Made by a program: the position numbers and the translations under genes. Of a stretch of 64,000 nucleotides of DNA, positions 1 to 7,400 are shown one piece after another. Position 1 is the first letter of the stretch. Each line of letters opens with the position of its first letter. The stretch is from NCBI RefSeq assembly GCF_021287045.1, contig NZ_JAJTBG010000009.1, positions 1-64,000 on the forward strand. Direction: 5' to 3'. The notes below the pieces were generated by a model. It was given only the letters and a program-made list of their open reading frames with translations, made no database searches and was not told where the DNA came from. The stretch is from Oryzomicrobium sp. GTDB taxonomy: Bacteria; Pseudomonadota; Gammaproteobacteria; Burkholderiales; Rhodocyclaceae.

Positions 1-361
1 ACGAAGCCGAACTTCACATCGACTCCTTCGCGAAGTAGGCCGCGGCTTTTTTCAAGATGTCGCGCTCCATCTTGAGTTTGGCCACCTCCTTGCGCAGCCG
101 CGCTATCTCAGCGTCCTGTGCCTTTTGCTTGCCATTGCCGGGAAACGCCTCTTGCGGTTCTTCCCGCAGTTCGCGGACCCATTTACGCAGAACGTTCTCG
201 TGAATGTCCAAATCTGTGGCCGCCTGGGGGACCGATACCCCACGCTGCGTGACCAGTTTCACCGCCTCAAGCTTGAACTCGCGGCTGAACTTCCTTCTCG
301 TGACCATCTGCCACCTCCCGTTTCATCTTCCACCTTAACAAGGTGTCAGCGAAACCGGCAG
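1..361 (-). mobile_element. IS3-family insertion sequence, left part only
   Basis: The element is read on the minus strand. Its orfA lies at 14-307 and the catalytic orfB should start just beyond the left edge of the window. The outer end is placed near 361, where the minus strand reads TGCCGGTTTCGCTGACACC, about 50 bases before the orfA start codon, as expected for an IS3-type terminal repeat beginning with TG. The exact boundary and target duplication cannot be confirmed because the other end is outside the window. Confidence 0.7.
14..307 (-). CDS. IS3-family transposase OrfA
   Basis: This 97-residue protein is the DNA-binding subunit of an IS3-family transposase. It has the usual architecture: an N-terminal helix-turn-helix (REFKLEAVKLVTQRGVSV then AATDLDIHENVLRKWVREL, residues 9-45) and a C-terminal leucine-zipper-like coiled coil (DAEIARLRKEVAKLKMERD, about 64-83) ending in KKAAAYFAKE. 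In this family OrfA and the DDE-type OrfB are joined by programmed frameshifting. OrfB is not in the window. The element sits at the outer edge of the island and breaks into older sequence. Confidence 0.9.
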   Translation of the reverse strand: MVTRRKFSREFKLEAVKLVTQRGVSVPQAATDLDIHENVLRKWVRELREEPQEAFPGNGKQKAQDAEIARLRKEVAKLKMERDILKKAAAYFAKESM

Positions 362-362
362 C

Positions 363-467
363 AGCCCAAACAGTACGTTGCGGTTTTCCAGATCGGCCTT
401 CTTTGTTGGGTCGCCCACGTTGAGTAGGTCGGCGAACTTGGTTGGTTCAACTTTTTTCAGACTACCT
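363..467 (-). pseudogene. unidentified coding remnant next to the IS end
   Basis: On the minus strand an open frame follows a TGA at 468-470 and reads GSLKKVEPTKFADLLNVGD, then PTKKADLENRNVLFGLL, up to the IS boundary. The composition is protein-like (charged, with amphipathic periodicity), unlike the opposite frames. It is probably an internal piece of a gene cut by the IS, the rest lying left of the window or lost. I do not recognise the family. Confidence 0.35.
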
Positions 468-504
468 CAGTATTGCATATGGCAGTTTTTTCCAAGTAAT
501 TTAG

Positions 505-2565
505 CTAGGCCTCAGCAGGTAAAAAACCATAGAATTCGTGGTAGAGACTTTTCTTGTTTAAATAGTCGCCTAGACAAGTAAACTCTCGCTCCAACTCCTT
601 TCTCAAATATCCCGGAATTACCAAAAACTCTATTTCTTGACAGATATCAATACGCTCATCTAGTGAGGTTGATATACCATCCCACGTATCCATATCCCCC
701 TCAATAAAACATTGCAACATCTTTTTAGGTGAAGCCGGCTCATAAGAAGTTTTTCCACGACAGAATATATCGGAGATGGCATAAGGGCCATGCGTAAGGG
801 CTGTTTCCTTACCACTTCTATGCATACTCTGCACTACAACCTCTCCAAGCAATTCTGGTTGCCTAGTAATGATAAGATGGTAGATTGAGTAATGGATGTG
901 ATACTCATTCAAGAAACTTATTTGACCTAAGCCGTAGTCTCTAAATGGCGGATAATCCATATAGTCTTTATCGGATGTTTTCCACTTCCAGTATTTATCG
1001 ATTTCACAATTAAAAATCTGCAGAATATTGGAATTTTGTTTTGCGTACAAAACGCCTAATTCAATACCATCTTTTGCTTCTTCAAAGTAATTGCGCCCTT
1101 TCTCGTCCCTACGGGTAAATGTTACGTTTGTATAGCCAGCCAACGAGGCGCCTGTTGAATAAATAAAATTCTTGTACAAGGACACTTCTTCAAAGTCATG
1201 CCTGAGAAAAATAGTGCTCGTATCTAGATAAACACCACCATATCTTTCTAAAAGCCTAAGCCTAATAATGTCACTATGATTTCCATGCTGAACACTAGGG
1301 TCGCCAGTCTTCTCTATCAGTTGATGGAAGTATGGCGGGAGGGATATGTAGTTTTCAATGTAATCAGGCGCGCGCTTGTCTAATGTGGTAACGATAACAA
1401 TCCAATCACTGCCACTTAACCTGGACTCTAAATTTTTTATATTTAACGCATGACCGATAGGCATGTCCTCTTTAGAAGAGTGCCAGTATAAGAAAACGAC
1501 TTTTTTATTTTCCAGCCTATCACTGTTCTTAATTCGGTTTAACGCATAATCGATATCTACGTTTTCGAATTGATTCATATCCTTAATGCTTCCAAAGTCA
1601 ACCATGCCCTTACTTTGAATAACTTCAAGGTTTCTATCTGTTTTCGGTTGCCAAATATTAAAATACTTAGTCTCAGGGTAGATGGCAACAACACCTTTCT
1701 TTAATACCTTAGAAACATGGACAAGAGATGTATCTACTGAGATCAATAGTCCTGATTTGCGAATTATCGGAATAACGCTTTCAAAATCTGTTATTCCTTT
1801 TACCAACTCAACATTAGACAAACTCAAGTCATCAACCAACCGCGAGGCTGATATTACAGAATTAGGAGAGTGCATAACTCCAAAGCTACTATCACGATGA
1901 GACGTAGCTAGATGCCTTATAAGAGACTTAGTTTTGTCGATAGAAATTGACTTGTCTTCCCGACTCCCGTAAGGGTTGATCAGAAAATCATAGCTTTTGG
2001 AAAAATAGTCTTTCTCTACACAAAATGAAGCTCCAACCAAAGTGTTGTTCCCACTAATTGCCATATCGACAATCGACTGGTAAATTCCGTAGATATCATT
2101 GTTTTTCGACTTATCTATGAATACCTTACTTGACATCTTTAAGGCGCTATCTGTGCTAAAAACGACTCGAGGGTTCAAGAGGAAAACACACAGAGCATCC
2201 TTAACCCCAAGCTTGCCAAAGAGTGGGACAACTGCATCACACCTTTTTACATTGAATGCGACCTTAACTAGATCAAGCCATCCAAAATTTTTCTCAATTA
2301 CGTGAACTGAATCTACTTGTATCACCGAGCAATAGAGCGCACGCAGTGGTTCGTTGGTAATTACACTAACTCTTACACCGCAGTGAGAGGTTAGGAATTC
2401 GATGATGGGAGCCGAAGCGATAGCGTCACCGTACTTCCCATTCCAGTTAACGAAAACAATATGCCTGACGTTGCTATTTTTTTTCGTAAGCCGCTTGATG
2501 AATACAAATGACCAATCAAAAAGCCGTACCAGGAGTTCACTAAGCACAGGCAATAGAGTCTTCAT
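505..2565 (-). CDS. two-domain glycosyltransferase (GT9-like plus capsule/GT32-like)
   Basis: This 686-residue protein probably transfers sugars during surface polysaccharide assembly. Residues ~33-330 resemble the GT-B fold of GT9 heptosyltransferases: FVNWNGKYGDAIASAP near the N-terminus and a late LLISVDTSLVHVSKVLKKG, where GT9 enzymes carry a SxDTGxxH-like loop. Residues ~350-620 resemble DXD-type enzymes of the Gly_transf_sug/capsular synthesis families, with HSDIIRLRLLERYGGVYLDT, including the YGGVYLD signature. No membrane segment is obvious. The gene is clearly AT-richer than the chromosomal genes to the right, a sign of transfer. No other polysaccharide genes are nearby. The order of the two domains makes a bifunctional enzyme likely, but this is inference. 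Confidence 0.75.
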   Translation of the reverse strand: MKTLLPVLSELLVRLFDWSFVFIKRLTKKNSNVRHIVFVNWNGKYGDAIASAPIIEFLTSHCGVRVSVITNEPLRALYCSVIQVDSVHVIEKNFGWLDLVKVAFNVKRCDAVVPLFGKLGVKDALCVFLLNPRVVFSTDSALKMSSKVFIDKSKNNDIYGIYQSIVDMAISGNNTLVGASFCVEKDYFSKSYDFLINPYGSREDKSISIDKTKSLIRHLATSHRDSSFGVMHSPNSVISASRLVDDLSLSNVELVKGITDFESVIPIIRKSGLLISVDTSLVHVSKVLKKGVVAIYPETKYFNIWQPKTDRNLEVIQSKGMVDFGSIKDMNQFENVDIDYALNRIKNSDRLENKKVVFLYWHSSKEDMPIGHALNIKNLESRLSGSDWIVIVTTLDKRAPDYIENYISLPPYFHQLIEKTGDPSVQHGNHSDIIRLRLLERYGGVYLDTSTIFLRHDFEEVSLYKNFIYSTGASLAGYTNVTFTRRDEKGRNYFEEAKDGIELGVLYAKQNSNILQIFNCEIDKYWKWKTSDKDYMDYPPFRDYGLGQISFLNEYHIHYSIYHLIITRQPELLGEVVVQSMHRSGKETALTHGPYAISDIFCRGKTSYEPASPKKMLQCFIEGDMDTWDGISTSLDERIDICQEIEFLVIPGYLRKELEREFTCLGDYLNKKSLYHEFYGFLPAEA

Positions 2566-2875
2566 TTAGAGCTGGCTCCGGTTGTTAGGACAGTTCTTTC
2601 CTGGCCGATAAGTGGACGCCGGCGGGTAGTTGCCCAGTCCCGGACGATTAATTTCGCGTTCATTGAATAATGCGGCTTGTTTGTGCAGTCGAACGATCAT
2701 GATTTCTTGGCCTTGAGGTTTGCCAGAAGATTACCTATAACAAAATCTCGCGTGCCGTTGCAATTTTCAGGATGCGGTGATAAATATGATCATACGGAAC
2801 TAGACACCGCCTTTGGCTCGGATCGTCTATAGTCGGCAAGACGCTGGTCAAATTCGGCGCACCGGCAAGAAGGAT

Positions 2876-3367
2876 ATGAATGCGTTCTCGACTGAGGCTC
2901 TGTTGGACAATCTTCACGAGTTGTTAGCCATTACGCCCGAAACTGAGCGAATCCATTCGCTCAAAGCACGGCTAGTACCCGGCCTAGGCGTGGCGCAGGG
3001 AACTCTCGCTCGCCAGTTGCCACTGATCAGCCAAGGCTTTCCCGAGGTCGTAGGCTGTTACCCTGGGACCATAAATATGGAGCTCGAATGTCCTCTCGAA
3101 GTGACGCAGCCCGATCATCGTACTGCTCCGCTCGCTTGGACTCCGAGCGGACGAACGACTGAAGTATTCGACCTGGTACGTATTGAGCTCGAGTTCGGCC
3201 CACTACCGACGCGCGTGCCCGCATGGTTGTACATTGCCCACGCATCCCCTCACCGTGGCACCCCGACCGTACATGAGGTGATAACTCAGCAGTTAAACCT
3301 GAGTGAGATCAGTGAGTGCCAAATTCATCTGCGCGCAAGCGCAGTAACACTGACACCCACACATTAA
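2876..3367 (+). CDS. CTP-dependent riboflavin-kinase-like (DUF120) protein
   Basis: The protein resembles the archaeal-type RibK family (DUF120), which phosphorylates riboflavin with CTP and has a cradle-loop barrel fold. Three features match in order: a glycine loop GLGVAQG, a PGTINMEL motif corresponding to the family's PGTLN strand and threonine, and a C-terminal PAWLYIAHASPH then VHEVITQQLNLSEISECQI segment matching the family's conserved ending. The start is uncertain: ATG at 2876 has AAGGA almost touching it, and an upstream TTG at 2813 in frame would add 21 residues. The gene converges on the three-gene operon 3467-6485 with a 99-bp gap. Its true substrate may be a nucleoside-like compound rather than riboflavin. 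Confidence 0.65.
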   Translation: MNAFSTEALLDNLHELLAITPETERIHSLKARLVPGLGVAQGTLARQLPLISQGFPEVVGCYPGTINMELECPLEVTQPDHRTAPLAWTPSGRTTEVFDLVRIELEFGPLPTRVPAWLYIAHASPHRGTPTVHEVITQQLNLSEISECQIHLRASAVTLTPTH

Positions 3368-3466
3368 CAAACGGTGCCCATCAGCCGCTCGCTCTCTCCC
3401 AACCAATAGCCACGATCAGCCTCTATGTGCAGGCACAATTTGGCCAACAAGCCTCAAGGCAGCTGT

Positions 3467-4591
3467 TCACGGGTGAATCGCCATACCATTGGTACTTAAC
3501 AACCCGGCATTTGTCAGGTACTCCCTCAGCAACACCAAGGAAGGAGCACATTGCGGCTGACTTAGAAACTCGTTACCCAAGGCGGACTTGTACAGACGCA
3601 GCCAAGTCGGCGCAGGCACCTTCAGCAGGAATGCTGCGAGCGACTCTCGGTTTTCTTCCCCGAACAACAGGCGCAGGGTGCGCAGGATTGGTTGATAGTC
3701 CCTCGCAGACAACAGCTCCGCAACGGTATCATCCAGCCGCTGCTCGACCACCACGCTATTCAGTCGGTCCTCGACTGAGGCATCGCCGAGCGCCACACGG
3801 GGATCAATCGCCACCGGGTAAATCGCGTGGAACGACTTGGCACCGCTACGCATGGATTCATAAAGCACTTTGTCGGCGGTAGATCCGGTGACCAGCACAT
3901 CGTCGCCGAAAATCACATGCACACCGCCCCATCGGTAGAAATTCTCAGCCGGAATGACATGATCCTGGACCAGATTGACATGCTCGCGCTCGTCGGTGCT
4001 GAGGCTGGCGTAGTCCTCGCAGGGCGGCGCAATCCTGGGTAGCTTGACGTTGATGATGGTCGGCAACGCCATATGCGCCAGTTTGACGTTGACCTCCTCG
4101 ACCACGAACTCATAGAGCACGTTCGCCGTGGACGGCACGTTGCGCCAACCAGTGGTCATCATCACCACGTTGTCACCACAGGCCTTGGCGTTTTGGAACA
4201 GGTGTGACCATTGCGAGTCTGGCCTATCCAGCTCGCCACAGAGGTAGTCGATCAGTTGTCTTGCGAAATACCGGATGTCATGCACACCGCCGTATTTTGC
4301 ACGGCTGTAGATCCCAGCCAGTGCTGTGGCATCGCTGCCCGTGGCCATGTCGCGGAACAACCCCGACTCGGCAGGTGTAAGGCAGTACAGGGCAGTACCC
4401 CCAAAAATCGAAACATACTCGGTCATGCTGATCAGGTCACGTGCAAACAGCTCGGCCGCGAACGTGCGGAATCCAGTTTTCACATCATTCGCACGGGGCT
4501 GAGCGGAAGCCTGCCGAAACATCGCCAACTGGACATCAACCGGGCTCTTAAGTACCTCGAACCATAGCGGAGAATTTCCGGGGTAAATCAT
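3467..4591 (-). CDS. phosphoribosyltransferase-like protein
   Basis: A protein of about 374 residues whose central part contains the PRPP-binding signature of type I phosphoribosyltransferases: VHVIFGDDVLVTGSTADKV near residues 224-242, followed by a strand-helix AKSFHAIYPVAID. Such enzymes couple PRPP to a base or the reverse. The N-terminal ~130 residues and C-terminal ~110 residues match nothing I recognise, so it is larger than the usual 180-220-residue enzymes. ATG 4591 begins two bases after the PHP gene's stop codon; an in-frame TTG at 4597 overlaps it. This implies translational coupling as the last gene of a three-gene operon. The nucleobase acceptor is unknown. Confidence 0.65.
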   Translation of the reverse strand: MIYPGNSPLWFEVLKSPVDVQLAMFRQASAQPRANDVKTGFRTFAAELFARDLISMTEYVSIFGGTALYCLTPAESGLFRDMATGSDATALAGIYSRAKYGGVHDIRYFARQLIDYLCGELDRPDSQWSHLFQNAKACGDNVVMMTTGWRNVPSTANVLYEFVVEEVNVKLAHMALPTIINVKLPRIAPPCEDYASLSTDEREHVNLVQDHVIPAENFYRWGGVHVIFGDDVLVTGSTADKVLYESMRSGAKSFHAIYPVAIDPRVALGDASVEDRLNSVVVEQRLDDTVAELLSARDYQPILRTLRLLFGEENRESLAAFLLKVPAPTWLRLYKSALGNEFLSQPQCAPSLVLLREYLTNAGLLSTNGMAIHP

Positions 4592-4593
4592 GT

Positions 4594-5460
4594 TCAAGGC
4601 CGTTCAAGTCCTGCTGTCAAAGTTGCAGGTGTGCCCGGTAACGCCAGGCTGTCGAGGGCGACATCGATTCGTCGGCGCCTCTCGTAGTAACTAATGCTCT
4701 TCAGCCCCAAAGGCCTCAGGGCCTCAAGTAGTTCGGCAATGCCCGCACCGGCATCACTCGGGTCATGGGCATCAGACCCAATCGTGAAGGGCACTTCGTG
4801 CGAGATGAGTTGTGCCACCAATTCCCGAGACGGATAAGACCAAAAGCCTTGGACCTCCCTGCCCGTTGCAGGATCCAGGCTCGACTTTCGAAGACCTGAG
4901 GCATTGAGTTCGAATGCGATACCGCTTCTGGCGAGCGGTGCCAGTAAAGGTTCGAAACGGCGCAGGAAGATGTCTTCCGGCACGCCACGCAGCAAGGTGT
5001 CAGCGTGCCCTACAGCATCGAACAACCCACTGTCTAACAGACCTTCGAGATTGGCGAAGTAGCGATCTAGAAACACCTGCCCGGCAAGGCGTGGCAGCTC
5101 CCAGACCTTCACCATCGCTTCATCTGGAACTTCCACGTAATGAATCGAGCCGATTACAAAGTCCATTGGGTAACGAGCAAGCAGCTCGCGATTGAAGGCG
5201 TCAGTGCCTGGCATGTAGTCGAGCTCCAGGCCACACAGGATGGTGATCTGCCCCTGATAAATCTCCCGCGCCCGCTCGATGTCGGCGAAATATCGATCAA
5301 GCTCGGACGCAAGTAGACGATTGTCCGTGTCCACGGGGAACGGCGCGTGGTCGGTGATGGTTAGGACAGTCACGCCTGCGGCGACCGAGGCGCGAACTAA
5401 CTCGTCGACAGTACCGATCGCATGCTTCGAATAAGAGGTGTGGCTGTGTGAGTCGATCAT
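4594..5460 (-). CDS. PHP-domain phosphoesterase (histidinol-phosphatase-like)
   Basis: This 288-residue metal-dependent phosphoesterase of the PHP superfamily keeps all the expected metal ligands: the N-terminal HSHTSYS, TDHAPF, the glutamate in GLELDY, GSIHY, GHADTL and the closing GSDAHDP. Members include HisK-type histidinol-phosphate phosphatases and enzymes acting on nucleotides. ATG 5460 was chosen because it overlaps the stop of the radical SAM gene (ATGA) and starts exactly at the PHP motif. There are no histidine biosynthesis genes nearby. Its place between a radical SAM enzyme and a phosphoribosyltransferase-like protein suggests that it removes a phosphate from a pathway intermediate. 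Confidence 0.85.
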   Translation of the reverse strand: MIDSHSHTSYSKHAIGTVDELVRASVAAGVTVLTITDHAPFPVDTDNRLLASELDRYFADIERAREIYQGQITILCGLELDYMPGTDAFNRELLARYPMDFVIGSIHYVEVPDEAMVKVWELPRLAGQVFLDRYFANLEGLLDSGLFDAVGHADTLLRGVPEDIFLRRFEPLLAPLARSGIAFELNASGLRKSSLDPATGREVQGFWSYPSRELVAQLISHEVPFTIGSDAHDPSDAGAGIAELLEALRPLGLKSISYYERRRRIDVALDSLALPGTPATLTAGLERP

Positions 5461-6485
5461 GCAGCGTCCCACTGTTCAAGCAACCCAGCATGACCTGCCA
5501 GTTCCTTCATCAGCCAGTAGGGGTTATTTGCCTTGGCGATGATCGAACGAAGCAGGTCGGTGTTATCAAGCCGCCCCAGCAACTCGGTAAAGGGGTGCGT
5601 ATAAAGTGCTCGGGTTAACGGTGTTTCCCGCACGTAATCGACCAGCCGTTGCCAGTCGATCTGGTCAAAGTGAATGTTTCCCAAGCGCTGATTCTCGATG
5701 CCATACAGGTATATGTCACCGCTAGGCTTCACCGTTACATCCAAGCCGTTGGCCTGTGGTGGTTTGTTCAGGCTGCCGAAGGTGAAGGGCTTGTTAACCT
5801 TTGACTCGATCGCCTCGATGTAGCCCAACATATCCAGATAGCCGGGGGCGGTTCCTGGAGCTGGGTGTACGAGGTTCTTGTAGTCGATGCCGAAGCACTC
5901 ACCGCCTGCGACCAGTACGTCTTCCAGCACACTGCGTGGCTCAATGGCTGCCTCAAGCCCCCAGCAGGCCAGTTCGGACTTTAGGTACTCGCGAGTAAAA
6001 TTGCGATCGGTATCGATTGAGCGGAACGAGAAACTCAGCCCAGACGGTCGCCGACGCCGCAGGAAGTCCAAGCTGAAACCATGGGCTCGCCATTTGACCT
6101 TCTCGATATGATGGCTGTCTGCACTGAGGCGGATGTTGCAGGTGTCGCCATTGGCCAAGACAATCCGGTTTGTCGTGTCGTAGAACTCCTCCATCTTGTC
6201 ATGTGGGTAGAACCCACTGGTGATGAATTCGAAGCACTTGCCACCTTTGGACAACCCGAGAATCTCGTGGAACACTTTGGCGTTGTTGAGTGGCTCGCCT
6301 TCACCACTGATGGAGATGCGCTTGACCTCCGAAGCATTGATCAACCTGGCAAGGTTTTCCCGCGCCAACGTTGATAGCTCCATGCTAATGCCCACTTTGT
6401 GCTTGTCGGCGTACATACAGAAGGCACAGCCGATGCCACATATTTGTGTAATGTCGATGTATAGGAGGTGCCCCTGAAGATGCAT
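5457..6485 (-). CDS. radical SAM enzyme of unknown specificity
   Basis: A protein of about 342 residues. Near the N-terminus it has the 4Fe-4S motif CGIGCAFC (CX3CX2C), preceded by a first strand LLYIDITQ and followed by ISISGEGEPLNN, the GGE-like SAM-binding segment, as in classic radical SAM TIM barrels. No extra cysteine cluster typical of SPASM domains is evident at the C-terminus. ATG 6485 has GAGG six bases upstream; an in-frame start at 6518 lacks a comparable site. It is the first gene of the operon and its stop overlaps the PHP start by four bases. The reaction cannot be deduced. Confidence 0.85.
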   Translation of the reverse strand: MHLQGHLLYIDITQICGIGCAFCMYADKHKVGISMELSTLARENLARLINASEVKRISISGEGEPLNNAKVFHEILGLSKGGKCFEFITSGFYPHDKMEEFYDTTNRIVLANGDTCNIRLSADSHHIEKVKWRAHGFSLDFLRRRRPSGLSFSFRSIDTDRNFTREYLKSELACWGLEAAIEPRSVLEDVLVAGGECFGIDYKNLVHPAPGTAPGYLDMLGYIEAIESKVNKPFTFGSLNKPPQANGLDVTVKPSGDIYLYGIENQRLGNIHFDQIDWQRLVDYVRETPLTRALYTHPFTELLGRLDNTDLLRSIIAKANNPYWLMKELAGHAGLLEQWDAA

Positions 6486-6583
6486 TAAAAACCTCAATCC
6501 AACCTTGCGCCAATGCATAGGTTTTTGTTGTAAACAATTTTCAATGGCTGCGATGACGGATGAAATCTATGCAAACCAATACC

Positions 6584-6682
6584 GGGCACCTCGAAAAACC
6601 CCTGCTTTGACAAAAATCGACCACGTAACCTTTTGATTTGTATTGATGTCGTTTTCTAGAAATGAGGTTTTTCGAGGTGCCC
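6584..6682. mobile_element. 99-bp MITE with 4-bp target duplication
   Basis: Perfect 17-bp terminal inverted repeats GGGCACCTCGAAAAACC (6584-6600, and reverse complement 6666-6682) enclose about 65 bp of AT-rich DNA with no reading frame. TACC directly flanks both ends (6580-6583 and 6683-6686), as a target duplication would. A 4-bp duplication fits several IS5-family groups, but I cannot assign the parent element. It lies about 100 bp upstream of the radical SAM operon and 25 bp from the 3' end of a gene remnant. Confidence 0.85.
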
Positions 6683-6706
6683 TACCGTCTGTCAGCGCCA
6701 AATCAT

Positions 6707-6997
6707 TCAGCGCAATACTTTTTCTGGCCATCCATTTATAAACATCGAGCCATCAGTTCTCAGACGAACTTCAAGCACACGTTCAACTTCACCATCAATT
6801 TCAATTCGATCGTCGTAACGCGCTGTCAGATAATGGAATTGTTGATTCGTAGAACCCGCCCAACGACGACTATGCTCCGGCAAATTCGCTTCATACGGGC
6901 CATCCACCAATACATCCGTATATTGAAGTAACTGAACACTGCCAGGCAACTGCTGAATCGGACACAGGCTCGGAACTGCGGAGAAAAAATCTGATCT
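6707..6997 (-). pseudogene. C-terminal remnant of an NrdG-like 4Fe-4S radical SAM protein
   Basis: The frame is open from a TAG at 6998-7000 to the stop at 6707. It contains LLQYTDVLVDGPYEANLPE, then RRWAGSTNQQFHYL. This is the characteristic end of NrdG-type radical-generating activases and related small radical SAM proteins (DVLVDGPF then GSxNQR). The N-terminal half with the CX3CX2C cluster is absent, and the sequence upstream is out of frame and interrupted by stops. It is therefore a decayed gene. A TTG at 6949 could start an 80-residue product, but without a cluster motif. Confidence 0.7.
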
Positions 6998-7039
6998 CTA
7001 TTTCGTACTCTTCTGGGAACAAAACAGTACAAAACAACA

Positions 7040-7258
7040 TTAGCTTTTAGCGTTAGCGTTCCGGCGCCAATCGGCTTGCTTAGCCTCGGAATAGCTATCC
7101 ATTTGACCATCAAATCTCGGCACTTCCCCAAGCTCAGCTCACTCGAAAAGTGCAACCGCCTCAAACCAGGTGTAGTTCCCCAGCAGCCCTGGCTCAAGAA
7201 GATCTCTGAGCGCTGCTGCCGCGTCAAGCATGTTTTTTTGCCGCTTCGAATGGTTCAC
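7040..7258 (-). pseudogene. small gene interrupted by an in-frame TGA
   Basis: A GTG at 7258 is preceded at five bases by a strong ribosome site, GGGAGG. The frame encodes NHSKRQKNMLDAAAALRDLL, then EPGLLGNYTWFEAVALFE, and meets TGA at 7139-7141. Past it the same frame continues with AELGEVPRFDGQMDSYSEAK to TAA at 7040. Protein-like composition on both sides of the TGA suggests one gene of about 72 codons with a nonsense mutation, for example GGA to TGA. A real 39-residue product is possible. Family not recognised. Confidence 0.4.
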
Positions 7259-7400
7259 TCGTGCCTCCCTGTCACCTCTACTCGCATCGTTCTTGCGAAA
7301 AGCCCCCTGGCAAGGCAAATACGGCGTCGTTGAGATTCACCACTGTTTCAACGAATGGTTCCGGTCAATTGCAGGACGCCCCGCCCACTTGGCGTTATAC

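Noticed and set aside
2735-2917. 60-codon minus-strand frame overlapping the DUF120 gene start
   Set aside because: It has no ribosome site or family resemblance, and it overlaps the plausible upstream region of the plus-strand gene.
3316-3882. 188-codon plus-strand frame after the DUF120 gene
   Set aside because: It overlaps the PRTase-like gene, whose motif is clear on the minus strand, and its own content is Pro/Arg/Thr-rich without a pattern.
7139-7141. TGA as a selenocysteine codon in the small gene 7040-7258
   Set aside because: No SECIS-like hairpin directly after the TGA and no selenoprotein family match; a nonsense mutation is simpler.
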